A stretch of 64,000 bases of DNA, from assembly GCF_038051995.1 (NCBI RefSeq), contig NZ_CP150290.1:1847501-1911500 (forward strand), given 5' to 3'. Shown here in pieces: positions 40,543 to 48,318 of this stretch (position 1 is the first letter of the stretch; each line of letters begins with the position of its first letter). The notes below the pieces were generated by a model. The model saw only the letters and a program-made list of their open reading frames with translations, was not told the DNA's origin and did not search any database. Position numbers and translations under genes: made by a program. The DNA comes from Paenibacillus sp. FSL H8-0537 (lineage in GTDB: Bacteria > Bacillota > Bacilli > Paenibacillales > Paenibacillaceae).

Positions 40543-41661
40543 ATGACGACTAAAATCAAAAATCCATTGATTATACAAGACGACGAGCGTGCGCTGCTGT
40601 TCCGTAAAGGCGGTTACGTTAAGCTTTTGCAGCCAGGCAAATACCGCTTGTCCGCATGGCGCGAGGAAACGGCTATCGTGCTGAATGTAACGAAGCGTTT
40701 TCAAATTCCAGGCAAGGATGCCGAGCTGTTTCTGCAGGATCAGGAGCTGCTCGCCCAGCTGACAATCGTTGAGGTGCAGGATTATGAATATGTGCTGCAC
40801 TATGTGGACGGCAAGTTTAGTGCCCTGCTGACGGCGGGCAAGCATATTTTCTGGAATGTGCTGAAAAAGCACACGTTTGTTCATGCGGACATCCGCCAGC
40901 CTGAGATTGGCAAGGACATTAATCTCGCGATTATGTCGAAGCTAAATGGCTACTACCAGTGCGTGGAGGTAGCGAATTATGAGACGGCGGCGCTGTTTTA
41001 CAACAATGTCATGCAGCGCGAGCTGGCGCCGGGCAAATATTATTTTTGGAATGGCCCGACGACGGTGCTCGTCCGCAAAACGGATCTCCGCCAGCAGCAG
41101 CTTGATCTGACTGGTCAAGAAATGATGACAGAAGACAAAGTAACGCTGCGGCTTAACTTCGTCTGCCAATACAAAATCACCGATCCGCTTAAAGTGCTGA
41201 TGATCAAATCGTTTGAGGATCAGGTGTATATTGCGCTGCAGCTGATTTTGCGGGAGTATGTCGGTACGCTGCGCCTCGATGACCTGCTGAAGATGAAGCA
41301 GGAAATTGCCGCTTTCGTGCTGTCACGCTTGAATGAGAAAGGTGATGATTACGGCGTCCAGTTTTTGTCCGCTGGCGTGAAGGATATTATTTTGCCGGGC
41401 GATATTAAGGATATTATGAACACGGTGCTCATTGCGGAGAAGAAGGCGCAAGCCAATCTCATTACCCGCCGCGAGGAAACGGCTTCGACCCGCAGCTTGC
41501 TGAACACGGCGAAGCTGATGGATGAGAATATGACGCTGTACCGTCTCAAGGAGCTTGAATTCATGGAAAAGATTTGCGAGAAAATCGGCACGATTTCGCT
41601 GTCCAGCGGCGGCAATATGCTGGAGCAGCTTAATTCGCTGCTGAGCGCAAAGCATGAGTGA
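40543..41661 (+). CDS. Slipin (SPFH/band 7) family protein
   Basis: The protein has ~372 residues. The SPFH domain spans ~95-250 (DYEYVLHYVDGKFSALLTAG then KHIFWNVLKKHTF; MTEDKVTLRLNFVCQYKITD) and is followed by a coiled-coil-prone tail rich in KKAQANLITRREET. The N-terminus (IQDDERALLFRKGGYVKLLQ) lacks the usual transmembrane hairpin. The ATG at 40543 has GAGGTGG 8 bp upstream. Slipins of this type are repeatedly encoded beside RtcB, COG3541 nucleotidyltransferases and KptA and are thought to scaffold the repair complex at the membrane. Confidence 0.85.
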   Translation: MTTKIKNPLIIQDDERALLFRKGGYVKLLQPGKYRLSAWREETAIVLNVTKRFQIPGKDAELFLQDQELLAQLTIVEVQDYEYVLHYVDGKFSALLTAGKHIFWNVLKKHTFVHADIRQPEIGKDINLAIMSKLNGYYQCVEVANYETAALFYNNVMQRELAPGKYYFWNGPTTVLVRKTDLRQQQLDLTGQEMMTEDKVTLRLNFVCQYKITDPLKVLMIKSFEDQVYIALQLILREYVGTLRLDDLLKMKQEIAAFVLSRLNEKGDDYGVQFLSAGVKDIILPGDIKDIMNTVLIAEKKAQANLITRREETASTRSLLNTAKLMDENMTLYRLKELEFMEKICEKIGTISLSSGGNMLEQLNSLLSAKHE

Positions 41662-41678
41662 AAGGGCGAAATCTCATA

Positions 41679-42140
41679 CTAATCGATAGAAGGGAATAGC
41701 GATGTAGATAAATAACGCTCTCCGCTGTCTGGAAGCACAACGACGATGGTTTTGCCTACGTTGGTTGGTCGGTTGGCAATTTGTGCTGCTGCATATGCAG
41801 CAGCGCCGGAGGAGATTCCGGCCAGCAGGCCCACGGTTCGTGCAAGCAGTCGTGCAGTTGCAAACGCATCTTCTTTTTTAACTATGAAAATCTCATCGAC
41901 ATATTGGCTGTGGAAGTTGTTTGGAATAAATCCGGCGCCAAGTCCCTGAATAGCATGTCTGCCCGGCTTGCCTCCAGATAGTACTGGCGAATCGTAGGGC
42001 TGGATCGCAATAATTTGCACAGCGGGCTTGCGTTCCTTCAAGAGTCTCCCTACGCCAGATATGGTACCGCCTGTTCCAAAACCAGCTATGAAAATATCAA
42101 CTTCACCGTCCGTATCGTGCAGTATCCATCGTAAATTAGT
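41679..42140 (-). pseudogene. Truncated cysteine synthase (CysK C-terminal part)
   Basis: The frame encodes ~150 residues of a PLP-dependent O-acetylserine sulfhydrylase: ILHDTDGEVDIFIAGFGTGG then TISGVGRLLKERK, LLAGISSGAAAYAAA, and TIVVVLPDSGERYLSTSLF. The PLP-lysine half is missing. Homology begins at ~42135 without a start codon or ribosome site. The fragment splits the RNA-repair set on the opposite strand, so it is probably a leftover of a rearrangement. Confidence 0.8.
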
Positions 42141-42150
42141 TAAAAATGGG

Positions 42151-42179
42151 TTGACAAATGCTGGGGACGCAAGTAAGAT
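42151..42179 (+). promoter_or_regulatory. Sigma-A promoter of the second RNA-repair operon
   Basis: TTGACA (42151-42156), a 17-bp spacer and TAAGAT (42174-42179). It drives the structured leader that precedes the nucleotidyltransferase, rtcB-2 and kptA. Confidence 0.75.
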
Positions 42180-42198
42180 AAATGAAATAACTTGAAGG

Positions 42199-42403
42199 GA
42201 GGCCGAAACAAATGTCCGTAAATATGATGATTATCCCACAAACCAATTTCATATCTATCGTCCATGCGGGTCGGCCTCAGCGGAAACAACTGCTGTAAGT
42301 CGAAGGAGTATAGGTCAGCTGTGCGCTGTCTATACCGACTTGCAATAGCTCTATTCACTTAAGAAGCTATGGACGATGCTCGAATGTCCGTGGCTTCTTT
42401 TTT
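42199..42403 (+). promoter_or_regulatory. Riboswitch-like leader with mutually exclusive helices and terminator
   Basis: P1 pairs ATCGTCCAT (42257-42265) with ATGGACGAT (42369-42377). Inside are CAGC/GCTG (42278-42295), a long hairpin (AAGTCG at 42297 to CGACTT at 42341 with GTATAG/CTATAC and CAGC/GCTG inside) and AATAG/CTATT (42344-42354). The terminator uses AAGAAGCTATGGAC (42361-42374) against GTCCGTGGCTTCTT (42386-42399), then T-run. Bases 42369-42374 are shared by P1 and the terminator, the usual logic of an attenuating riboswitch. GAGGCCGA (42199-42206) can also pair with TCGGCCTC (42271-42278). It fits no class I could recall. Confidence 0.6.
42212..42298 (+). CDS. Possible 28-residue leader peptide
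   Basis: The ATG at 42212 lies 9 bp after GGGAGG and opens 28 codons (MSVNMMIIPQTNFISIVHAG then RPQRKQLL) ending in TAA. The ribosome site can be hidden by the GAGGCCGA/TCGGCCTC helix. It overlaps the 5' strand of P1, so its translation could steer leader folding. There is no codon run that points to one amino acid. Confidence 0.35.
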   Translation: MSVNMMIIPQTNFISIVHAGRPQRKQLL

Positions 42404-42432
42404 GTTGCCAAAAAAACAAAGGAGGGCTTCGG

Positions 42433-43224
42433 ATGAGCGATTATAAAGCTAAAATAGCAGCCGAGCTGCGCAAAATAGAAGTGGAGGAACGCGTGCGTAT
42501 TGTGTATGCCTGTGAGTCAGGCAGCCGCGCATGGGGCTTCCCGTCGAAGGACAGTGATTACGATGTAAGATTTATTTATGTACGGGAGACGAATTGGTAT
42601 TTATCGATTTTTGAGCAGCGCGATGTGATTGAACGCCCAATTAGCGACATGCTCGATATTAACGGCTGGGATTTGAAAAAAGCGCTGAATTTATTCCGCA
42701 AATCGAACCCGCCGCTGCTGGAATGGCTGCAATCGCCGATCAACTATTTGGAGGAGACGACGATAGCGGAGCAAATTCGCGAGGCTGCTCCGGCGAGCTT
42801 CTCGCCGCGCTCCAGCATCTATCATTACCTGCATATGGCGAAAGGAAACTTTCGTGAGTATTTGCAGGGCGACCAAGTAAAAATCAAAAAATATTTCTAC
42901 GTGCTGCGCCCAGTGCTCGCCTGCCAATGGGTTGAGGAACGTGGCGGCGTACCGCCCTTGTCCTTTGAGGAACTGGTGCATGAACTGCTGCCGGAATCGT
43001 TGCTTAAGCGTGAGGTGCTGACGCTGCTTGAACGCAAGAAAGCGGGCATTGAGCTGGATTTGGAGCCAAAGATCAGCGTTATAAACGATTTTCTCGCTAG
43101 GCGCATCGCCTATTACGAGGAAGTGGCAAAGCAAGCGCCAGCTTCAGAGCAGAAGCAGGATCAAGCGCTGGATGAACTATTTCGCTCGGCACTCCGGGAA
43201 ATATGGGGGCCGGGCGCAGAATAG
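42433..43224 (+). CDS. COG3541-type nucleotidyltransferase (YcgL-like)
   Basis: The protein has ~263 residues. The Pol-beta-type nucleotidyltransferase signature is CESGSRAWGFPSKDSDYDVR (Gly-Ser then Asp-x-Asp). Helical regions follow (YHYLHMAKGNFREYL, KYFYVLRPVLACQW). GGAGGG lies 6 bp before the ATG. This family recurs in rtcB/slipin/kptA neighbourhoods, where end-modification of broken RNA is the suggested role; the substrate is not proven. It is the first gene after the attenuator-like leader, so it and the two genes behind it should be controlled by that RNA. Confidence 0.88.
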   Translation: MSDYKAKIAAELRKIEVEERVRIVYACESGSRAWGFPSKDSDYDVRFIYVRETNWYLSIFEQRDVIERPISDMLDINGWDLKKALNLFRKSNPPLLEWLQSPINYLEETTIAEQIREAAPASFSPRSSIYHYLHMAKGNFREYLQGDQVKIKKYFYVLRPVLACQWVEERGGVPPLSFEELVHELLPESLLKREVLTLLERKKAGIELDLEPKISVINDFLARRIAYYEEVAKQAPASEQKQDQALDELFRSALREIWGPGAE

Positions 43225-43282
43225 GGCGACAGGTAAGGCGGCAGGGCGCAGCCGCAGCATAGGAAACGAGGAAATTTAGATT

Positions 43283-44701
43283 ATGTTACAAAACTATTAT
43301 CAACAAGTGAAGCTGCCTTCGGGGCAGGTGCATGTATATGCGGGGCCAGAGCTGTTCGCGGCGCTGGACTATAAGGTTTTTGAGCTGGCAAACAACAATT
43401 TGCAAATACCGAATCAAGTTTATATGGGTTACACGCCTGACGTTCATGTTGGCGTTGGTACGTGCATTGGAACGACCGCGGTATGGAATATGGAGGACGG
43501 CTACGTCTCGCCTTCGATTGTCGGCAGCGATATTGGCTGCGGCATGCGGGTTCATTTGACCAATTTGCACAAGGATGAATTGAAGGATGTGAAGCTGCGC
43601 CGCAAGCTGGTGAAGGCGATTGAGAAATATTTGCCGATGGAAGAGCATGGGCGGGGCCATTTTTCAGATATTCGATTAGAGCATGTTGTGAAAAAAGGAT
43701 TGCATGGCTTGCCGAAAAAATATATTCCGGACGCCTATACACCGCGCAAAGCGACTTCGCTGACGCATGTGGAAAGCAGCAAATTTTATGTGGAGGGCGG
43801 TGCGCTGGGCTTGTTCCCAGAACGGGTATGGCATCGCTCGCATAGGCAGCTGGGAACGCTCGGCGGCGGCAATCATTTTGCTGAAATTCAGGCGATTGAA
43901 ATTCCTGAGGAAAACCGCGAAATCGCGGAAGCCTGGGGCTTGAAGGATGGTCAGGTCGTCATTATGATTCATTCCGGCTCGCGCGCATGGGGCGGCTCGG
44001 TGAGCCAATATTGCAGCAGCAATATGACTAAAATGATGAAAGCCGAAGGGCTTGGCACCGCCGATCCAAAGCTGGTGTTCGCGCCGCTTGCGCACGAGCT
44101 TGGCAAAGATTACGTTGAGCTTATGTATTCCGCTCTCAATTATGCGGTCGTCAACCGCCATTTGATCGCTTATGCGATTCGTGAAGCGGGCAAGGATGTT
44201 TTTGGCAGCAAATTTGAGATGTCTACGCTGTATGATCTCATGCACAATTATGCATGGGAGGAAGAGCATGATGGGCATTCGTATTTTGTTCATCGCAAAG
44301 GGGCGACAAGAGCGCTCCCTGCGCAGCACCCGGATAACCCAGAACCATACAGGGAAACCGGGCATCCGGCGCTTATTCCCGGCTCGATGGGCTCCTCCTC
44401 CTACATTATGGTGGGCAAGCCGGGAGGCCGCGACAATTATCACTCCATCTGCCATGGAGCTGGACGCATCCGCTCGCGGAGTGCGAGCAAACGACTCATT
44501 ACAGTTGAAGAGTTTGCCGCATCGATGCGTGTAGGGCTGGAGGATGAAATTGTTCTCAACCAGCGCTCGCTGGAGTCGATGGTCGATGAGTCGCCACAGG
44601 CGTACAAGGATGTTGATCAAATTATTGAGAGTGTCGTTGGTGCTGGACTGGCCGAGGTTGTGGCCAAATGCAAGCCGCTGGCTACGATTAAGGGGGCTTA
44701 A
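43283..44701 (+). CDS. rtcB: RtcB-family RNA ligase, paralogue 2
   Basis: The protein has 472 residues, roughly 60% identical by eye to RtcB-1. It has the same intact catalytic set: SDIGCGMRVHL, GTLGGGNHFAEI, SGSRAWGGS, LMHNYAWEEEH and the guanylylation motif ICHGAGRIRSRS. It lies 58 bp after the nucleotidyltransferase gene and 3 bp before kptA. Two complete RtcB copies within 5 kb, under separate promoters, suggest different end or RNA preferences, or constitutive and induced forms. Neither shows loss of active-site residues. Confidence 0.93.
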   Translation: MLQNYYQQVKLPSGQVHVYAGPELFAALDYKVFELANNNLQIPNQVYMGYTPDVHVGVGTCIGTTAVWNMEDGYVSPSIVGSDIGCGMRVHLTNLHKDELKDVKLRRKLVKAIEKYLPMEEHGRGHFSDIRLEHVVKKGLHGLPKKYIPDAYTPRKATSLTHVESSKFYVEGGALGLFPERVWHRSHRQLGTLGGGNHFAEIQAIEIPEENREIAEAWGLKDGQVVIMIHSGSRAWGGSVSQYCSSNMTKMMKAEGLGTADPKLVFAPLAHELGKDYVELMYSALNYAVVNRHLIAYAIREAGKDVFGSKFEMSTLYDLMHNYAWEEEHDGHSYFVHRKGATRALPAQHPDNPEPYRETGHPALIPGSMGSSSYIMVGKPGGRDNYHSICHGAGRIRSRSASKRLITVEEFAASMRVGLEDEIVLNQRSLESMVDESPQAYKDVDQIIESVVGAGLAEVVAKCKPLATIKGA

Positions 44702-44704
44702 GCG

Positions 44705-45280
44705 ATGTTGACGGATAAACGGGAAAAAAGCCTCAGCAAGATGATGACCAAAATTTTGCGGCATGCGCCAGAAAAGTTTGGCATCCTGCTCGATGAAGCG
44801 GATGGCTCCTGCTTGCTAAGCGAGCTGCTGGCTGCCATTAACCGGCAGCCGGATTGGAGCAGCATAACGGAAGCGCATATCCTTTATGTTGTGGAGCGCT
44901 CATCTAAACAGCGCTTTGAGCTTGCAGACGGGCGCATTCGCGCCCGTTATGGGCATAGCGTGCAAAAGGTCAGTTATCCGGCAGCGGTGCCGCCGGAGAT
45001 TCTGTATCACGGCACAAACGAAGCGGTAGTGGCGGCGATTTTGCGCGAAGGCATTCAAGCGATGGGCCGCCAGTATTGCCATCTGTCGGAAGGGCTGGAT
45101 TTTGCAGCCCTCGCGGGCAGCCGCAAAGGCAAGCTGGTGATGTTGGAAGTGGATACGCAGCTTGCTGCAGAGCATGGCGTTATTTTTTATTATGCAGGCA
45201 ATGAGGTTTGGCTGGCGGAGGCGATTCCGGCGGAATGCTGCCGGATTTATGATTTTCCGATTGAAGCGGGTAAATCTTAG
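44705..45280 (+). CDS. kptA: RNA 2'-phosphotransferase (Tpt1/KptA family)
   Basis: The protein has 191 residues. It moves an internal RNA 2'-phosphate to NAD+, giving ADP-ribose-1'',2''-cyclic phosphate. Seen: KSLSKMMTKILRHAPEKFGI (first catalytic Arg and His), RYGHSV, the NAD-site ILYHGTNEAVVAAILREGIQ, and RQYCHLSEGLD. AGGGGG overlaps the rtcB-2 stop, so the two are co-translated. RtcB leaves no 2'-phosphate, so KptA next to it suggests cleanup of junctions made by other ligases or of ribosome-inactivating 2'-phosphate damage. Confidence 0.93.
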   Translation: MLTDKREKSLSKMMTKILRHAPEKFGILLDEADGSCLLSELLAAINRQPDWSSITEAHILYVVERSSKQRFELADGRIRARYGHSVQKVSYPAAVPPEILYHGTNEAVVAAILREGIQAMGRQYCHLSEGLDFAALAGSRKGKLVMLEVDTQLAAEHGVIFYYAGNEVWLAEAIPAECCRIYDFPIEAGKS

Positions 45281-45319
45281 GTGAAAAAGAATTATAATAT
45301 GCGCTGAGGTAATCGCAGC

Positions 45320-45509
45320 CGTTTTTTGGTGCGAATGTGAAGCTCCCATGAAATTCCTAGGGGATTCGCACCTCAGAAAATGTCGATACGTGTCGATTTT
45401 GAGTAATTCTCTAAAATGTCAAGGTTTTAATCATATCCGCTTAGTATTATTTTTCTTGAAAAGATCGTGAATTGATGCCATGATGATATCAATTGTATGT
45501 ATTTTCGCT
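45320..45509 (+). promoter_or_regulatory. CRISPR leader
   Basis: An AT-rich 190-bp stretch runs up to the first repeat. It contains the hairpin GGTGCGAAT ... ATTCGCACC (45327-45373), which from memory resembles type I-C leaders of Bacillales. The undegraded repeats directly after it fit this orientation. Confidence 0.6.
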
Positions 45510-45678
45510 GTCGCACTCCGTATGGAGTGCGTGGATTGAAACAATCCAGCAGCACGAGTAGTAGTGCCTAATAAAGGTCGCACTCCGTATGGAGTGCGTG
45601 GATTGAAACACATGCCACACCGTCGCCGTCTCTATCCAACTTGCCGTCGCAATCCCTATGAAGCGTGTGGACACAAAC
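45510..45678 (+). CRISPR. Orphan type I-C-like CRISPR array, three repeats and two spacers
   Basis: Two identical 33-nt repeats (45510-45542 and 45577-45609) begin GTCGCACTCC and end GTGGATTGAAAC, the Bacillus type I-C pattern with an internal GCACTCC/GGAGTGC palindrome. A third, degenerate repeat (45646-45678) closes the array at the leader-distal end, as is usual. Spacers are 34 nt (45543-45576) and 36 nt (45610-45645). No cas gene lies in the window, so the array is either orphan or served in trans. Confidence 0.9.
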
Positions 45679-45773
45679 AGATAGCGATTTTTCTTAATAA
45701 GTCAGGGTATATGAATAACGTTTAATTAGTCTGTAGGCACGTTGTAGCCTAACAAAGAAATGAAAAAATAGCT

Positions 45774-45821
45774 GAGGCGTCTTTCGAAGTGGCATGTGCC
45801 CCTCGAAGGGCGCCTTTTTTA
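45774..45821 (+). terminator. Terminator downstream of the CRISPR array
   Basis: AGGCGTCTTTCGA pairs with TCGAAGGGCGCCT with one mismatch, followed by T6. Confidence 0.82.
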
Positions 45822-45904
45822 TTCTGTATGCAACTTTTCCCATATAAACTCGTCTAATTTCTTGTGGGAAATTATTGAAAATGATTTGGGGTTGAGAGGT
45901 AACA

Positions 45905-47392
45905 ATGATTCAAAAAAAGTCACAATTGCAGGAGAGTATGATGAAGAAGCTTGGTTTTTTGATGGTATTATTTATTTTTTTGTTGGCGCTTCCAGAAAAA
46001 AGCTTTGCAGCAGTGGATACGAAGGTGATTTTGGACGGAACGGAGCTTGTTCAGCCTGAGAACACGAAAGCCGAAATTATTGACAAAAAAGTGATGGTCC
46101 CGATTCGGGTCGTATCGGAAAGCTTGGGGTACGATGTGCTCTGGAATAAGCAGACCCAGACCGTCACGATTAGCAAAGAAGGCATGCACATTGAAATGAC
46201 AGTAGGCCAGAAAGCGGCAAAGGTCAATACGGAAACCGTAGATATAGATGCTCCTCCTGTAATTAAAAAAGGAACGACACTCGTTCCCCTGCGCTTCATA
46301 GGCGAGCAGATGAACCTCAAGGTAGGCTGGAACAACAAGGCGAAGACGGTCACTTTAACGAGCCCGATTCCAGAGGTGGTCATCGATGAGGGGGGAACGG
46401 CCCCAGTTACTCCGCCACCTTCCGAAACGGGAGGCACCATTATTGATGGAGCTAGCCCGAGTGGCGTGTCAACCGTTAGCGCTATCAGCTTTAATGACAA
46501 CCGCCTGATCGTCACGACAAGCGGCAAAGTAGGGCCGAAAATTTTCGCGATGAAGGCGCCGGATCGCCTTGTCATCGATTTGCCAAATTCGGCTTTTGCG
46601 CCGTCGTTTGGCGATGGACAAGCTTTGAATGGCAGCCAGATGGGCGAGCTTGTGATTACGGACAGCTCAGATGTTACTAAGGTGCGTTATTCTTTGTTTA
46701 CCCGCGAGCCATCGGCTATTCGCATCGTTTTGGATTTGAGACAGGCGACCTCCTATCAGCTTGTCAGCGATGATTCTGGCCTATATGTCGTTGATCTTAA
46801 TGTGGACGGCGACGTAGGCGGTGCGCCGATTGTGCCGCCCATCAGCTCGGACGGCAAAAAAATCGTGGTTATTGATCCGGGCCACGGCGGAGTGGAGCCG
46901 GGCAAGGTGGCGCTGACAGGACTGCAGGAAAAAATAATCAATCTGACGCTTTCCTTGAAAGTCGAGCAGCTGCTGAAGCAGGTGTCTGCCATTAATGTAG
47001 TGATGACACGAAACGATGATACGACACTCAGCCTTTCGAATCGTGCGAAGTTGGCAAATGCACTGAATGCCGATTTATTCGTCTCCCTGCATGCCAACGG
47101 CTACACGACATCTACAGCTTCAGGCACAGAGACGTATTATGCGCGGGATTCGAGCATACCATTAGCTAAGACGATTCATCGCTATTTGGTGGAAGCGACT
47201 GGTCTGAAAGATCGCGGAGTGAAATACGGCAACTATCACGTCATACGAGAGACAACCATGCCAGCGGTTTTGCTCGAGACAGGCTTTATGAGCAACGCGT
47301 CGGATTTGGCGGTTATAACGAATGAAACGGTGGAAATGCGTATGGCAATCGGCATCGTTGAGGGAATTAAAGAATATTTGGGTATTAAATAG
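45905..47392 (+). CDS. N-acetylmuramoyl-L-alanine amidase with copper-amine-oxidase-N and AMIN domains
   Basis: The protein has 495 residues: signal peptide (MMKKLGFLMVLFIFLLALP), a stalk-like copper amine oxidase N domain (~30-145, VMVPIRVVSESLGYDVLWN), an AMIN peptidoglycan-targeting domain (~180-300) and a zinc Amidase_3 domain (~315-490). The latter has zinc His in VIDPGHGG, Glu in GLQEKIINL, His in FVSLHANG and catalytic Glu in VLLETGFMSN. It cleaves the glycan-peptide bond. The start at 45905 has GAGAGG ahead; ATG 45938 or 45941 after AGGAG is equally possible. Confidence 0.92.
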   Translation: MIQKKSQLQESMMKKLGFLMVLFIFLLALPEKSFAAVDTKVILDGTELVQPENTKAEIIDKKVMVPIRVVSESLGYDVLWNKQTQTVTISKEGMHIEMTVGQKAAKVNTETVDIDAPPVIKKGTTLVPLRFIGEQMNLKVGWNNKAKTVTLTSPIPEVVIDEGGTAPVTPPPSETGGTIIDGASPSGVSTVSAISFNDNRLIVTTSGKVGPKIFAMKAPDRLVIDLPNSAFAPSFGDGQALNGSQMGELVITDSSDVTKVRYSLFTREPSAIRIVLDLRQATSYQLVSDDSGLYVVDLNVDGDVGGAPIVPPISSDGKKIVVIDPGHGGVEPGKVALTGLQEKIINLTLSLKVEQLLKQVSAINVVMTRNDDTTLSLSNRAKLANALNADLFVSLHANGYTTSTASGTETYYARDSSIPLAKTIHRYLVEATGLKDRGVKYGNYHVIRETTMPAVLLETGFMSNASDLAVITNETVEMRMAIGIVEGIKEYLGIK

Positions 47393-47434
47393 TACAGCTT
47401 GTTTCTTTCAATTCCCGAGGGAGGTGGAGTTTGA

Positions 47435-48019
47435 ATGAACACAAAGATTGCTATTGCAGCGCTCCTGTTAATCGTTATGACGACTGCAGGCTGCGCGGAC
47501 AAGTCATCAGCCCATCCGGCGCAAGAGGTTTCTTTAGAAGCTATACAATCCAAGACGGTCACAGCTGCCACAGTCGAGGAGCCGCAGCAAACGGCCGAGG
47601 CTCCGGTACCGACTGCGGAAGTGAAGACGCGGACCATTGAAGTTTTTTTCTCAGACCCGCAGGGGGAAAAGCTGAATAAAGCGGGTGTGCAGATTTCTTT
47701 TTCCACACCTGCTCAGAAATATACGGCAGCCTTTAAAGCTTTGCAGCAAAGCGACAATGCCGAGCTGACACCGCTCTGGTCGAAAGAGATCGAGCTGAAA
47801 TCCGTCCATTTTAAAAACGGAGCACTCACGCTCGACATTCATATGCCTGACACGGCGCGCCAGGGATCTGGCAGTGAAATACTCGCTTTGGATGCATTAA
47901 CATGGACGTTATTTCAATTCATTGAGGTTGAAACGATTGATCTGCTGGTCGATGGCAAGCAGTTGGAAAGCTTAATGGGACATGCCGACTTAGAGCATCC
48001 CATCACGAGAGGGAAATAA
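47435..48019 (+). CDS. GerMN-domain lipoprotein
   Basis: The protein has 194 residues. A lipoprotein signal with lipobox LIVMTTAGC (Cys ~20) is followed by a Thr/Ala/Glu linker and a single GerMN-like domain (RTIEVFFSDPQGEKLNKAGV to VETIDLLVDGKQLESLMG). GerM proteins act in spore envelope assembly and germination. It lies 42 bp after the amidase gene in the same direction with GGGAGGTGG ahead of the ATG, so it is probably co-transcribed with the wall hydrolase. Confidence 0.82.
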   Translation: MNTKIAIAALLLIVMTTAGCADKSSAHPAQEVSLEAIQSKTVTAATVEEPQQTAEAPVPTAEVKTRTIEVFFSDPQGEKLNKAGVQISFSTPAQKYTAAFKALQQSDNAELTPLWSKEIELKSVHFKNGALTLDIHMPDTARQGSGSEILALDALTWTLFQFIEVETIDLLVDGKQLESLMGHADLEHPITRGK

Positions 48020-48055
48020 GTTTGACTATAGCCGCATAAAGCCGCATCGTTCATA

Positions 48056-48094
48056 AAGAAGCCAGCCTTCACAAAGCGTGGAGGCTGGCTTCTT
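48056..48094 (+). terminator. Terminator of the amidase-GerMN operon
   Basis: AAGAAGCCAGCCT pairs perfectly with AGGCTGGCTTCTT. The T-run is short. A second stem (AAGCAACGGAGCGTT with AACGCTCCTTTGCTT, 48139-48197) follows; otherwise 48095-48318 shows nothing. Confidence 0.7.
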
Positions 48095-48318
48095 GCGGCG
48101 CATAACGATCAAGCTTAAGCCGGAGGAGAGCAGGCCCACCAAGCAACGGAGCGTTCGCCGCTGCAGTGCAGGTTGGCAAACGCTCCTTTGCTTCGTTCTA
48201 TTTTAAAAGTGGTCAGGCGGCATTTCGGTTGGAAAGTCTTGCCTTCGGACTAACCAAGAGCGGGAAACGATGGTATTATGATGGGATAACAGACTTATTA
48301 TGATGCAGGAGATGAATA

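Noticed and set aside
41679..42041. A small complete PLP enzyme
   Set aside because: Its frame lacks the PLP-lysine half and the homology continues upstream without a start, so it is a truncated cysK.
42257..42377. T-box leader upstream of the nucleotidyltransferase
   Set aside because: No GGGTGGNACCGCG antiterminator bulge or Stem I AG-bulge motif was found.
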